The position numbers and the translations under genes were made by a program. 64,000 nucleotides of DNA from Sphingobium wenxiniae (GTDB taxonomy: Bacteria; Pseudomonadota; Alphaproteobacteria; Sphingomonadales; Sphingomonadaceae). Shown in pieces: positions 41,388 to 50,456 of the stretch; position 1 is the first letter of the stretch, and every line of letters starts with the position of its first letter. Below the pieces are notes generated by a model, which was not told the origin of the DNA, made no database searches, and worked only from the letters and a program-made list of their open reading frames with translations. The stretch is taken from the NCBI RefSeq assembly GCF_007830065.1, contig NZ_VLKK01000006.1, forward strand, positions 1 through 64,000, read 5' to 3'.

Positions 41388-42752
41388 ATGACATCGGCTA
41401 ATCCGGCGACAGGCGGCACATTGTCTCCCGCGCGGCAGAAATATGCCATCGGCGTGCTGCTGCTGATGTACGTCTTCGCCTATATGGACCGGAACGTGCT
41501 GGCGCTGATGGTCGATCCCATCAAGGAATCGCTCCAGATCTCCGACGTCCAGTTCAGCCTGGTGCACGGGGTCGCCTTCGGGGCTTTCTATGCGGTGTTC
41601 GGCCTTCCCATGGGCTATATCGTCGACCGCTTTTCGAAGCGCTGGGTTCTCTTCTGGGGCATCAGCATCTGGTCGGCCGCGACCCTGGCCTGCGGTCTCG
41701 CGCGGTCCTTCCCGACCCTCGCCTTCTTTCGCTTCGGCGTCGGCGCGGGGGAAGCGACCCTGGTTCCGGCGGCCTATTCGACGATTTCGCGCATCCTGCC
41801 CAAGGACCGCACGGCGATGGGCATCGCGGTTTTTTCGATGGGTTCGGGCATCGGCAGCGCCGTCGCCATCGGCATTGGCGGCTATCTGATCGCCAAGCTG
41901 ACCAAATTGGGCGGAATCGCGCTCCCCTTCATCGGCCATCTGGAGCCGTGGCAGGCGGTATTCGTGATCATCGGCGCGCCCGGCCTGTTCGTCGCGCTGC
42001 TTGCCTTCACCTTGCCCGAAACGGGCAAGTCGGCCGCCGCCGAAGCCGAAACGCTGGCTCCGTCCGAACCCGTGCCGCTCATGCCCTTCCTCGCCGAAAA
42101 CAGGGCCTATCTCTTCTTCACGATCGGCGGTCTCGCCCTCATCACCATCCTGGCCTATGCCTTCGCGGCCTGGATGCCCGCACTGCTGCTGCGCCAATAT
42201 GGCAAGGACGTGGCGTGGGTCGGTTATGTCATGTCGGCCGTCACGCTGAGCGGCCTGATCGGTTTCGGGCTGAGCGGCTATTTCGCCGACCGCCTGTTCC
42301 GCGCCGGATATAAGGACGGGCATGTGATTCCCATCCTCTACTGCGTTCCAGTAATCATCGTCCTGACGATCGTCGGCTTTCACCTGACCGGCGACATATG
42401 GGTTGCGGTCGGCTGCTATGCGATCATCCATATCCTGGCCACGATCGGCAATTCCGTCGGCGCGCATGTCCAGTTGGCGACGCCGCCTTCGCTGCGCGGG
42501 CGCCTGGCCGCCATCACGGTGGCCGCGCAGCATCTGTGCGGCCTTGCCCTGGGACCACTGCTCGTTGCGCTCGTCACCGACCACTGGTTCCACGATCCGG
42601 CACGGGTCGGCGATTCCATGGCCATCGTCGGCACGATCATCGGACTGCTCGCCATCCTGTTCTATATCCTCGCCCGCGCGCATGCCCGCGCGGCGATCAC
42701 GCGGATGGAGGAAGGCTATTACCACACACCGCCGATTGAGGCGGTTGCCTGA
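41388..42752 (+). CDS. MFS transporter
   Basis: A 454-residue inner-membrane carrier with about 12 helices, starting MTSANPATGGTLSPARQKYAIGVLLLMYVFAYMDRNVLALMV. The MFS A-motif region reads GYIVDRFSKRWVLFWG. It resembles the spinster/ACS-like carriers that take up organic acids. It is preceded by a divergent region with several palindromes. The next plus-strand gene (PF10118 protein) is 121 bp downstream with its own AT-rich gap, so it may be independently regulated. Substrate is unknown. An ATG at 41322 is possible, but the 22-residue extension is not family-like. Confidence 0.9.
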   Translation: MTSANPATGGTLSPARQKYAIGVLLLMYVFAYMDRNVLALMVDPIKESLQISDVQFSLVHGVAFGAFYAVFGLPMGYIVDRFSKRWVLFWGISIWSAATLACGLARSFPTLAFFRFGVGAGEATLVPAAYSTISRILPKDRTAMGIAVFSMGSGIGSAVAIGIGGYLIAKLTKLGGIALPFIGHLEPWQAVFVIIGAPGLFVALLAFTLPETGKSAAAEAETLAPSEPVPLMPFLAENRAYLFFTIGGLALITILAYAFAAWMPALLLRQYGKDVAWVGYVMSAVTLSGLIGFGLSGYFADRLFRAGYKDGHVIPILYCVPVIIVLTIVGFHLTGDIWVAVGCYAIIHILATIGNSVGAHVQLATPPSLRGRLAAITVAAQHLCGLALGPLLVALVTDHWFHDPARVGDSMAIVGTIIGLLAILFYILARAHARAAITRMEEGYYHTPPIEAVA

Positions 42753-42873
42753 CGGGCAAGGGCGGAAGCGCTTCTCGCGCTCTGGCATTATTGTAGAAAT
42801 AAGATATAGTTTATTCACAATTGATATCTACGGGTGAAATGATAGCGCCCGGTCGAGGAGATGGAAGTAGGCC

Positions 42874-43707
42874 ATGTATGCCCGTTTTCCCAAGTTCGAT
42901 TTCACCCGGGTCCGGGCACACTGGGCGCGCGATCCCGAATTTGCGCAGAAGTGCAACGCGGCATCGCTGATCCCGGCCTATGTGGAGCCGTACCTGCTCA
43001 AGGTCATGAAGATCGCGCAGTCGAAGATCGATCCCGGCAAGACGCAGCTGCTCGAGGATCTGGATGTCTTCTGCAAGCAGGAGATGCAGCATTGCAAGCA
43101 TCACCTCGCCTTCAACAAGGTGCTGCGCGATCAGGGCTATCCCGGCCTCAAGGCATTCGAGGACAAGCTCCGCACCGATTATGAGCATTTCCTCAAGACC
43201 AGGTCGCTGCGCTTCAATCTCGCCTATTGCGAAGGGTTCGAGTCGATGAGCGCCAGCGGCTGCGAGGCATGGTTCGAGGATTATAACGATCTGCTGGACG
43301 GGGCGGACCCCGTCGTGGCCGACCTGTGGCGCTGGCACCTGGCCGAGGAGTTCGAGCATCGCAGCGTCTGCTCGGACGTCTATCACGAGCTGAGCGGCCT
43401 TCATCCGGTATCGCGCTATTTCTACCGCATCTACGGCTATTTCTATGCTCTCGTGCACCTCGGCAAGTTCATCGGCGCGGTCAGCGCCTATCTTCACGAA
43501 CGCGACCGCGAAGGCATGACGCCCGAGGAATTGCAGGCATCGATCGACCGGCAGAAAGCGATCAAGAAGATCACGACGCGCCGTATCCTGCCGATGATGC
43601 TGAAGATTCTGTCCCCCTTCTACGACCCCGCCAAACGCCGCGAGCCGCTCGGCCATCGCGAATATCTCGCGGAGTTCGAGGAGCGGCGGCAGGCGCTGAC
43701 CGCCTGA
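42874..43707 (+). CDS. PF10118-type predicted metal-dependent hydrolase
   Basis: A 277-residue helical protein of the COG3687/PF10118 family. Characteristic Glu/His pairs: CKQEMQHCKHHLAFN (~67-80), YCEGFESM (~116), and WHLAEEFEHRSVCSDVY (~156-172), spaced as in di-iron/ferritin-like helix bundles. Although named a hydrolase, the arrangement suggests a di-iron oxygenase or dealkylase-like centre. Its function is unproven. Upstream lies a strongly AT-rich segment (42795-42835) likely to hold the promoter. The start follows GAAGTAGGCC. Confidence 0.8.
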   Translation: MYARFPKFDFTRVRAHWARDPEFAQKCNAASLIPAYVEPYLLKVMKIAQSKIDPGKTQLLEDLDVFCKQEMQHCKHHLAFNKVLRDQGYPGLKAFEDKLRTDYEHFLKTRSLRFNLAYCEGFESMSASGCEAWFEDYNDLLDGADPVVADLWRWHLAEEFEHRSVCSDVYHELSGLHPVSRYFYRIYGYFYALVHLGKFIGAVSAYLHERDREGMTPEELQASIDRQKAIKKITTRRILPMMLKILSPFYDPAKRREPLGHREYLAEFEERRQALTA

Positions 43708-43777
43708 TTTTTGCATGAGCGGGGAAGATGTTGATCCTCTCCGCACTTTATACACAAAGTCCGTATAACGACGTAAT

Positions 43778-43793
43778 ATTCCATATATGGAAT
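43778..43793. promoter_or_regulatory. Perfect 16-bp palindrome upstream of the amidohydrolase gene
   Basis: ATTCCATATATGGAAT is perfectly symmetric and lies 15 bp upstream of the ATG at 43808. It could be an operator that blocks transcription or ribosome binding. Its arms (TTCC...GGAA) resemble the operator-like modules at 38588 and 61548, but the central spacer is 6 rather than 8 bp. Confidence 0.6.
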
Positions 43794-43807
43794 TCCCGGG
43801 AGATGCG

Positions 43808-44956
43808 ATGATGACTGAATATCAGGTGATCTGCGCCGACAGCCATGTGAATCCGCCGCCGGATTTCTGGCAGGACTATCTGCCCCCCGCGCTGCGCGAG
43901 ATGGCGCCGAAGATCGAGCATGGCGACGATGCCGACTATGTGGTGTTCGAGGGACGCCGCAAGAAGCTGAACCTCATCGGCGCGCAGGCGGGCCGCGACG
44001 GCAAGGACTTCAAGATGGAAGGCCGCCTGTCCGATATGCGCGGCGGCGGCTGGCTGCCCGACGAGCGGCTGAAGGACATGGACACGGACGGGCTGGACGC
44101 CGCGGTGATGTTCGGCGGGGGTCCGCTGGCGACCTCCAATGACGATCTTTATATCGAAAGCTTCGACGCCTATAATCGGTGGCTCGCGGATTTCTGCGAC
44201 TATGACACGAAGCGGCTGGCGGGCGTCGCCTATCTGCCGATGCGCGATGTCGACGAATCGATCGCGATGCTCAAGCGCATGGCGGCGCGCGGCTTCAGGG
44301 CCGTGAACATACCGGCCTTCCCCCAATCGAAATCGCTGAAATCGATGGAAACCGCGGGCGGCGCGCAAGTCGTCGCACTGACCGGCAATCCCCATGGCGA
44401 ATTGCAATATGACGATTCGTCGTTCGACAGGTTCTGGGCCGCCGTCGTCGATCTCGACATCACCATCACCATCCACCTGGGCGCCCGCATGGCGCGGTGG
44501 AACGAGCCGCGCTTCTTTCTGTCCGACCTGCTGATGACCAAATTCTCGATGGCCGAACCCATTGCCATCCTGATCTTCGGCGGCGTGTTCCAGCGCTTCC
44601 CCAAGCTGCGCTTCGCCAGCATCGAAAGCGGTGTCGGCTGGTTTGCCTTTGCCGCGCATTATATGGACATGACCTGGAAGAAGCAGCGCTTCTGGACCAA
44701 GAACGGCCTGACCGAACCGCCCAGCTTCTACATGGACCAGAATGTCTACGGCTCGTTCATCCACGACAAGCCGGGCATCTTCACGCGCCACCTGCCCGGC
44801 GCGAAGAACATCATGTGGTCGTCGGACTATCCGCATTCGGAAACCACCTTCCCGCATAGCCGCGAAAGTATCGCGGACCTGTTCGAGGGCATTCCGGAGG
44901 ATGAAAAATACGAAATCGTCTGCGGCCGCGCCAAACGCCTGTTCGGTATCGGCTGA
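43808..44956 (+). CDS. Amidohydrolase family (Amidohydro_2/ACMSD-like) protein
   Basis: A 382-residue TIM-barrel metal-dependent protein of the PF04909 type: CADSHVNPPPDFWQDYLPP at the N-terminus, VNIPAFPQSKSLKSM and ITIHLGARMARWNEPRF in the middle, and MWSSDYPHSETTFPHSRE near the end, which carries the conserved Asp/His at the metal site. The family includes ACMSD-type decarboxylases and gamma-resorcylate decarboxylases, as well as hydrolases of ring-fission products. Start at 43808; MM then TEYQ. It is followed 97 bp later by an aldehyde dehydrogenase and may be co-transcribed with it. The reaction is unknown. Confidence 0.88.
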   Translation: MMTEYQVICADSHVNPPPDFWQDYLPPALREMAPKIEHGDDADYVVFEGRRKKLNLIGAQAGRDGKDFKMEGRLSDMRGGGWLPDERLKDMDTDGLDAAVMFGGGPLATSNDDLYIESFDAYNRWLADFCDYDTKRLAGVAYLPMRDVDESIAMLKRMAARGFRAVNIPAFPQSKSLKSMETAGGAQVVALTGNPHGELQYDDSSFDRFWAAVVDLDITITIHLGARMARWNEPRFFLSDLLMTKFSMAEPIAILIFGGVFQRFPKLRFASIESGVGWFAFAAHYMDMTWKKQRFWTKNGLTEPPSFYMDQNVYGSFIHDKPGIFTRHLPGAKNIMWSSDYPHSETTFPHSRESIADLFEGIPEDEKYEIVCGRAKRLFGIG

Positions 44957-45053
44957 CGATACCTGCCCAATCGGGGCGGCGCCCCATCGACTTGCGCCGG
45001 CACGCCCCGCCCTTCCCCCAAGGCCGCCTCAGCGCGCGCCATCGGAGAGTCTG

Positions 45054-46547
45054 ATGCTGCTGGATCACGCACCCGGAACCGACACACGCCAGGCGTGGCC
45101 CGGTCTTTACGATGGAGAATACAGGCAGGGCACAGGCGCTTCGTTCGAGGTCGAGAACCCCTCGACCGGCAAGTGCTTCGCCACTGTCGACGGCGCATCG
45201 GCAGAACAGATTTCCACGGTGATCGGCAAGGCGCGGACGGCCTTCGACGGCGGCGGCTGGTCGAGCCTGCCGGTTCAGCAGCGCGCCGAAAAGCTGCGCG
45301 CCATGCTGGGTTGGATACAGGCCAACGCCGACCGTTTCACCGATCTCGTGGTGGCGGAGGCCGGTCTGGTCCGCGCCTCCATGGTCAAGTTCGCGCAGAT
45401 CGATCTCGCGATCAAACATGGGCTCGACATCATCGATATGGCATTGACCCTGCCGTCGGTCACCGACAACCCGCTGCCGCTGTCGGAGCGGTTCACGCCC
45501 CACTATTCGCTACAGAGTTTTCAGGTCTACGAGCCTGTCGGCGTAGTCAGTGCGATCTCCGCCTATAATTTCCCGCTATGGATCGCGGCATGGAAGATTT
45601 TCCCGGCGCTCATCACCGGCAACACCGTGATCCTCAGGCCCAGCCCGCTGACGCCCTTGTCCGCGCTGCTGCTGGGCGAGGCCGCGCAGGTGGCGGGGCT
45701 GCCCGACGGCGTGTTCAGCATCGTCGCCGAGGGCGGCAATGAAGGGGGCGTGATCCTGAGCACCGATCCGCGCGTGGATATGGTGACGTTCACCGGCTCT
45801 TCCAACGTGGGCCGCATGGTGATGAAGCAGGCGGCCGACACGATGAAGCGCCTGCAACTGGAACTGGGCGGCAAGTCGGCGCAGATCTACCTGCCCGACG
45901 CGCTCGACATGGCGCCGGGCGCGGCCGATCGCGTCTGCCTTGCGCATTCGGGCCAAGGCTGCGTGCTCGGTACGCGCATCTTCGTGCCGGAAAGCGAGAA
46001 GGCCAGGATCCTCGCCAACATGGCCAAGTCGCTCTCCAGGGCCGTGATCGGCCCCGCCGATGCACCCGCCACGACGATGGGACCGGTCATCAGCAGGGCG
46101 CAGGTCGAGCGCTGCGAAAGCTTCGTGTCCGCGGCCGTCGCGGCCGGCGGGCGCATCGTCCATGGCGGCAAGCGGCCCGTCCATCTGCCCGACGGCCATT
46201 ATTTCGAGCCGACCATCCTCGACTTGCCGGACAACGGCAACCCCGCCGCGCAGGAGGAAATCTTCGGTCCGGTGGTCTGTGTCATCGGCTATCGCGACAT
46301 CGACCATGCCATAGAGATGGCCAATGAGTCCCCCTATGGCCTGTCAGGCCATGTCTTCGGCAAGGACATGACGCAGGCCATGGCCGTCGCCGCGCGGCTG
46401 CGGACCGGCACCGTCAACGTCAATGGCGGGATGTTCAGCGCCTATGCCTCGAGCGGCGGGCGCGGCCTTAGCGGCGTCGGCCGCGAGCGCGGGGTCGAAG
46501 GGCTTCGCATCTATCAGGAAATCAAGTGCATGAGCGTCACCACATGA
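45054..46547 (+). CDS. Aldehyde dehydrogenase
   Basis: A 497-residue ALDH. N172 (YNFPLW), E270 (LELGGKS) and C303 (GQGCVLGTR) are the catalytic residues, and FTGSS (246-250) holds the nicotinamide. In the cofactor segment the usual KPSE reads RPSP (195-198), so the Lys that contacts the adenine ribose is an Arg and the Glu is a Pro; cofactor choice is unclear. It oxidises an aldehyde from the pathway to an acid. It overlaps the following SDR by 4 bp (ATGA). The start at ATG 45054 follows CGGAGAGTCTG. Confidence 0.93.
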   Translation: MLLDHAPGTDTRQAWPGLYDGEYRQGTGASFEVENPSTGKCFATVDGASAEQISTVIGKARTAFDGGGWSSLPVQQRAEKLRAMLGWIQANADRFTDLVVAEAGLVRASMVKFAQIDLAIKHGLDIIDMALTLPSVTDNPLPLSERFTPHYSLQSFQVYEPVGVVSAISAYNFPLWIAAWKIFPALITGNTVILRPSPLTPLSALLLGEAAQVAGLPDGVFSIVAEGGNEGGVILSTDPRVDMVTFTGSSNVGRMVMKQAADTMKRLQLELGGKSAQIYLPDALDMAPGAADRVCLAHSGQGCVLGTRIFVPESEKARILANMAKSLSRAVIGPADAPATTMGPVISRAQVERCESFVSAAVAAGGRIVHGGKRPVHLPDGHYFEPTILDLPDNGNPAAQEEIFGPVVCVIGYRDIDHAIEMANESPYGLSGHVFGKDMTQAMAVAARLRTGTVNVNGGMFSAYASSGGRGLSGVGRERGVEGLRIYQEIKCMSVTT

Positions 46548-47332
46548 GCGGGGCTGGCAGGATGATCGAGGGATTGCTGGCCGGGAAGTCCGTGGTCATC
46601 GCTGGCTCCGGCTCGGGCGTCGGCCGTTCCGCCGCGCTGCTGTTCGCGCGGCATGGGGCGAGGCTGGTCTGCGCCGACATCATGAGCGACTGGGTGGCGG
46701 ACACCGTCCGCCTCGTCGCGCAGGAGGGAGGCGAGGCGATCGCCGTCACCTGCGACGTGGCGAAGGAAGCCGATGTGCAGGCCGCCATCGACACGGCCGC
46801 GAAGGCCTATGGCCGGCTCGACATCATCTACAACAATGTCGGCATCACCGGCGGGCCGGCCCCGCTCAAGGACGCGACGCAGGACCAGTTCGACAAGCTC
46901 GTCGCGGTGAATCTGGGCGGCGTGGTCAACGGCTGCAAGCTGGCGATCCGCCAGTTCGAGGCGCAGGGCGGCGGCGGCACCATCGTCAACACCGCGTCGG
47001 TGGCGGGACTGATCGGCTGGGGCGGCGTCATCTATGGCAGCACCAAGGGCGCGATCGTCGCGCTGACCCGCACGCTCGCCATGGAAGTCGCCAAATCCGG
47101 CATCCGCGTGAATTCGGTGTGCCCCGCGGGCATGATCACCAATTTCATAACGCAGGAAGCCTTTGCGGAGCCCAGCGACACGCAGCTTGCCGCCTATGGC
47201 CAGATGCATCCGCTCGGCAGGCCCATCGACCCGATGGACTGCGCCAAGGCGGCGCTGTTCCTGGCATCCGACCTCGCGTCCAATATCACGGGCGTCAACC
47301 TGCCCGTCGATGGCGGACTCAGTGCAGGCTAA
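46544..47332 (+). CDS. Short-chain dehydrogenase/reductase
   Basis: A 262-residue SDR. The cofactor loop reads AGSGSGVGRSAALLFARHG (with Val in place of Ile in GIG), and VCADIMSD suggests NAD. NNVGITGG replaces NNAG, and the catalytic Tyr lies in YGSTK preceded by NTASVAG. It ends NLPVDGGLSAG. The ATG at 46544 overlaps the ALDH stop; an ATG at 46562 (MIEGLLAGKS) with GGCAGG upstream is also possible. It should supply the aldehyde or ketone handled by the adjacent ALDH. Substrate unknown. Confidence 0.9.
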   Translation: MSGAGRMIEGLLAGKSVVIAGSGSGVGRSAALLFARHGARLVCADIMSDWVADTVRLVAQEGGEAIAVTCDVAKEADVQAAIDTAAKAYGRLDIIYNNVGITGGPAPLKDATQDQFDKLVAVNLGGVVNGCKLAIRQFEAQGGGGTIVNTASVAGLIGWGGVIYGSTKGAIVALTRTLAMEVAKSGIRVNSVCPAGMITNFITQEAFAEPSDTQLAAYGQMHPLGRPIDPMDCAKAALFLASDLASNITGVNLPVDGGLSAG

Positions 47333-47376
47333 GGCAGGCTGATTGCCGAAAAATGCCTATGCCGGACGGCACCCCG

Positions 47377-48375
47377 TCATGGCAGTTTCAGGATCAGCTT
47401 CCCCTGGGCCGAGCCGGTCAGCATGTCGGCGAAGGCCTGAGGCGCGGCGGCCAGCCCGTCCACCACCGTTTCGGGTATGTGGATCGCGCCGTCCTTAAGC
47501 CAGCGCGACAGGTCCGGCAGTGCCTCCGGCAGGCAGATCTGGACGGTGCCATAGGCTTGTATCCTTAGCCCACGCGACATGATGAGGCGCATGAAGCGGC
47601 CAAGATCGCCTGCCTCCCCGCCCTCGCCCTGATAGAGCGACAGGAGGCCGCACAGGGCCACCCGTCCGCCTCGACCCAGTGCGGCATAGGCGGCCATCGC
47701 CACCTGGCCGCCGACATTGTCGAAATAGACCTGGGCGCCGCCGGGGCAGGCGTCGACCAGCGCCTGCTCAAAGCCGGGTGCCTTATAGTCGACGCAGGCG
47801 TCGAAACCATGGTCGAGAACCATGGCGCATTTTTCGGGTCCGCCTGCTATGCCGACCGCGCGCGCGCCCCGAATCTTCGCGATCTGCCCGGCGGTCAGGC
47901 CGACAGCGCCCGCCGCCGAGGAAATGATCGCCGTCTCGCCCGCCTGGATGCCCGCGACGGTGATCATGCCGGTATAGGCGGTGGTGCCCGGCAATCCCAA
48001 TATGCCCAGCGCCGCCCGAGGCGAACCCAGCGCGGGATCGAGCCGGCGCACGCCGTCCGTGCCGGTCACGATCGCCTCGCGCCAGCCGAAGCGGCCTTCG
48101 ACCATATCCCCGGGCGAAAAACCGTCGGCACGGGATTCGACGACCTCGCCCACGGCCGCGCCGGGCAAGACGCTGCCTAGCGGCAGGCCCTGCATGGCGC
48201 CGCCGAGCGCCTGCTCGTCGAGGAATATGCGCGTGAACGGATCGATCGAGAGATAGCGGATCGCCAGCCGGATCTCACCCTCCCCGCACGCCGGCAGGGA
48301 CTGCGCCTGGAGCCGCAGGTCGGAAGCCTGAAGCGCCCCCTGGGGCCGCCGGGCCAGAACCACTTCGCAGGTCAT
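47377..48375 (-). CDS. MDR-family NADP-dependent oxidoreductase (CurA/YncB-like)
   Basis: A 332-residue zinc-independent MDR of the leukotriene B4/prostaglandin reductase (CurA) type: VVLARRPQGALQASDLRLQ at the start, SIDPFTRIFLDE, LGLPGTTAYTGM and SSAAGAVGLTAGQIAKI as the cofactor loop, then VYFDNVGGQV. It lacks the zinc-binding cysteines. It reduces alpha,beta-unsaturated ketones or aldehydes with NADPH. The ATG at 48375 was chosen; an open frame extends upstream to 48444. It is divergent from a LysR gene that probably controls it, with a 183-bp gap. Confidence 0.9.
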   Translation of the reverse strand: MTCEVVLARRPQGALQASDLRLQAQSLPACGEGEIRLAIRYLSIDPFTRIFLDEQALGGAMQGLPLGSVLPGAAVGEVVESRADGFSPGDMVEGRFGWREAIVTGTDGVRRLDPALGSPRAALGILGLPGTTAYTGMITVAGIQAGETAIISSAAGAVGLTAGQIAKIRGARAVGIAGGPEKCAMVLDHGFDACVDYKAPGFEQALVDACPGGAQVYFDNVGGQVAMAAYAALGRGGRVALCGLLSLYQGEGGEAGDLGRFMRLIMSRGLRIQAYGTVQICLPEALPDLSRWLKDGAIHIPETVVDGLAAAPQAFADMLTGSAQGKLILKLP

Positions 48376-48430
48376 CGGAAAAGCCGCTCCGCAATGCTGC
48401 CGGCGTCGCCAACCATTGGCCTTCCTTCTC

Positions 48431-48479
48431 CATATCAAAATCAATATCAGTTTCCCCGATCATTTAAGAACAAGATATG
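48431..48479. promoter_or_regulatory. AT-rich divergent promoter/operator region between MDR and LysR genes
   Basis: CATATC (48431-48436) and GATATG (48474-48479) flank an AT-rich stretch with ATATCAAAATCAATATC. LysR regulators bind such interrupted dyads (T-N11-A) between themselves and their target, so this is the probable control site. It is found by position and symmetry only. Confidence 0.4.
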
Positions 48480-48558
48480 TACAAGGGTCAATAGCCGCGG
48501 CACCCAAAGGCCAGGATGAAGCCTTGCCGTCCCGCTGCCCGCCCAATAAGCAGCAGCA

Positions 48559-49464
48559 ATGGATTTTCGGCAGCTCAGACATTTCATGGTCGTAGCGGAG
48601 GAACTGCATTTCGGGCGGGCCGCACAGAGGCTGGGCATCGCACAACCGCCGCTCAGCCAGTCGATCAAGCGGCTGGAAGCGGATCTCGGCGTCGAGCTGT
48701 TCGACCGGTCGAGCCGCCGCGTCGAACTGAGCGCCGCGGGGCGGGTTTTCCTGCCCGAGGTGAAGAGCGCCCTCGTGCAGCTTGAGGCCGGCGCTCAACA
48801 GGCGCAGCGGGTGGCGCGCGGCGATATCGCGGAACTGGATGTGGGCTTCATCAGCACGGCGCTGTTCAAGGCGCTGCCGACCCTGATGCGCAGGGCCCGC
48901 GAAGCCATGCCCTCGGTCCATATCAAGCTGATCGAACAATCCTCCGCGCAGCAGATCGAGAGCCTGCGCGCCGGCAAGATCGACCTGGCGCTGGTGCATC
49001 CCGCGCCGCGCATGCTGGACGGTCTTGAATCGCTGGTGATCGAGCGGGTGCGCAATATCGCCGCCATACCGGAAGCCTGGCCGCTGGCGCGAAAGGCGGA
49101 AATCCGCCTTGCCGAACTGGCCGACCTACCCTTCGTGATGCCGCCCTTCCGGCACGGGACCCACAGTCTCGCGCCGCTGCTCGCTGCCTGCGAAGCGGCG
49201 GGCTTCACGCCCCAGGTGCGGCAGGAAGCATCCCAGACTTTCACGATGCTGAGCCTGACTGCGGCAGGCTTCGGCGCGAGCATCGTCCCGGCATCGGCCG
49301 CGGAGACGGGGATGAAGGGGGTTCGGTTCCTGCCGATCATCGATCTGCCGTCGAACCAGTGGATGGAGCTGGTCGCCGCCTGGATGCCGGGCAGCGATTC
49401 GCCGGCGCTCAATGCCGTGGTGGAAGCCCTGCGGCACGCGCTGCCAACGGCGCCGGAGTCATGA
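48559..49464 (+). CDS. LysR family transcriptional regulator
   Basis: A 301-residue LTTR. The N-terminal HTH is standard: MDFRQLRHFMVVAEELHFGRAAQRLGIAQPPLSQSIKRLEADLGVELFDRSSRRVELSAAGRVFL. The effector domain follows (DVGFISTALFKALPTLMRRAREAMPSVHIKLIEQSS). This is close to the BenM/CatM type, which responds to aromatic or ring-cleavage metabolites. It is divergent from the MDR gene and followed tail-to-tail by the MaoC gene (4 bp gap). Its ribosome binding site is weak (AGCAGCAG). Confidence 0.92.
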   Translation: MDFRQLRHFMVVAEELHFGRAAQRLGIAQPPLSQSIKRLEADLGVELFDRSSRRVELSAAGRVFLPEVKSALVQLEAGAQQAQRVARGDIAELDVGFISTALFKALPTLMRRAREAMPSVHIKLIEQSSAQQIESLRAGKIDLALVHPAPRMLDGLESLVIERVRNIAAIPEAWPLARKAEIRLAELADLPFVMPPFRHGTHSLAPLLAACEAAGFTPQVRQEASQTFTMLSLTAAGFGASIVPASAAETGMKGVRFLPIIDLPSNQWMELVAAWMPGSDSPALNAVVEALRHALPTAPES

Positions 49465-49468
49465 GCGA

Positions 49469-50335
49469 TCAGGCGGGCACGATCTCCCCGCGTCCGTTCG
49501 ACAGGACGATGACGTCGCGTTCCAGCGCCCGCGTGCGGTAGCTGACGACATCGCCGTCCAGCCAGATCTCCGTGCGGAAAGTGTCGCCCGGATAGGCGGG
49601 CGCGACAAAGCGGCACGACAGCGCGCGCAACCGCGCGGGATCGTAATCGCATAGCGTCCGCAGCACCGCATGTCCCGCAAAGCCGTAAGTGGCGAGGCCG
49701 TGGAGAACCGGACCCGGAAAGCCCGCGGCGGCCGCGTAATCGGGATCGCAGTGCAACGGGTTGTAATCGCCGTTCAAACGATAGAGCAAGGCCGTCTGCG
49801 GTAGCGATGGAAGGTCGCAGACATGATCGGGGGCGCGCTCCGGCAAGCGGTGGGGCGGCGGCAGCGGCGGGCGCGGCGGGCCGCCGAAACCGCCATCCGC
49901 GCGGCACATGACCACTTCCGTGACCGTCGCCAAGGTTTCGCCGCTATGCTTGTCCGATATATCGGTTTCGGTGAGGACGAGGGCGCCCCGCCCTTCCCCC
50001 TTGTCCACGATGTCCGCAACGCGCCATCGGGCGATGACGGTCGCCTCCACCGGCAGCGGACGGTGCAAGGTCAGGGCATGCCCGCCGTGGAGAACATGGG
50101 ATGCGTCGATGCCCGCATCGGGATGATGCGTCCAAAGGCCGACATGGCTGAGCACCGACGCAAAGGTCGGCAGGACGCGCAGGTCCTTCTCGGTAACGAA
50201 GGCAAGCTGTTCCCGGCTCAGGGGATCGGCGCCCAGGCCGACGCTGAGCGCATAGAACATCACGTCGCGCGGAGTGTAGCTGTGCGCGGCCTCGGGAATG
50301 CGCAAGCCCATTAACCTGTCGTAATCGATCGCCAT
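49469..50335 (-). CDS. MaoC-like (R)-specific enoyl-CoA hydratase, double-hotdog
   Basis: A 288-residue double-hotdog hydratase. The C-terminal hotdog has the hydratase-2 signature YRLNGDYNPLHCDPDYAAAAGFPGPVLHG, with the catalytic Asp (GDYN) and His (PLH). The N-terminal hotdog is the non-catalytic half. It hydrates trans-2-enoyl-CoA to the (R)-3-hydroxyacyl-CoA, as in peroxisomal MFE-2 and steroid side-chain enzymes (ChsH-like and Hsd4B-like partners). The start is the ATG at 50335 (GGGGAG 8 nt upstream), not 50341. It follows the glxA-type gene on the same strand (121-bp gap with a palindrome). Confidence 0.92.
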   Translation of the reverse strand: MAIDYDRLMGLRIPEAAHSYTPRDVMFYALSVGLGADPLSREQLAFVTEKDLRVLPTFASVLSHVGLWTHHPDAGIDASHVLHGGHALTLHRPLPVEATVIARWRVADIVDKGEGRGALVLTETDISDKHSGETLATVTEVVMCRADGGFGGPPRPPLPPPHRLPERAPDHVCDLPSLPQTALLYRLNGDYNPLHCDPDYAAAAGFPGPVLHGLATYGFAGHAVLRTLCDYDPARLRALSCRFVAPAYPGDTFRTEIWLDGDVVSYRTRALERDVIVLSNGRGEIVPA

Positions 50336-50420
50336 GGCCATTCTCCCCAAGGTCGGAAAGTGTCGCGCCTCATCCGCCTCCGTCCGTCGATATCACAGCG
50401 GGAAACCGGGTTCAAACGGG

Positions 50421-50434
50421 CTTCAGGCCTGAAG
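50421..50434. terminator. Perfect palindrome between GlxA-type and MaoC genes
   Basis: CTTCAGGCCTGAAG is a perfect 14-bp palindrome, flanked by GTTC and GAAC that extend the possible hairpin. It lies 23 bp past the GlxA-type stop and could end that transcript or bind a regulator of the MaoC gene. Confidence 0.4.
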
Positions 50435-50456
50435 GAACGGGACAGCCGATGGAGCG

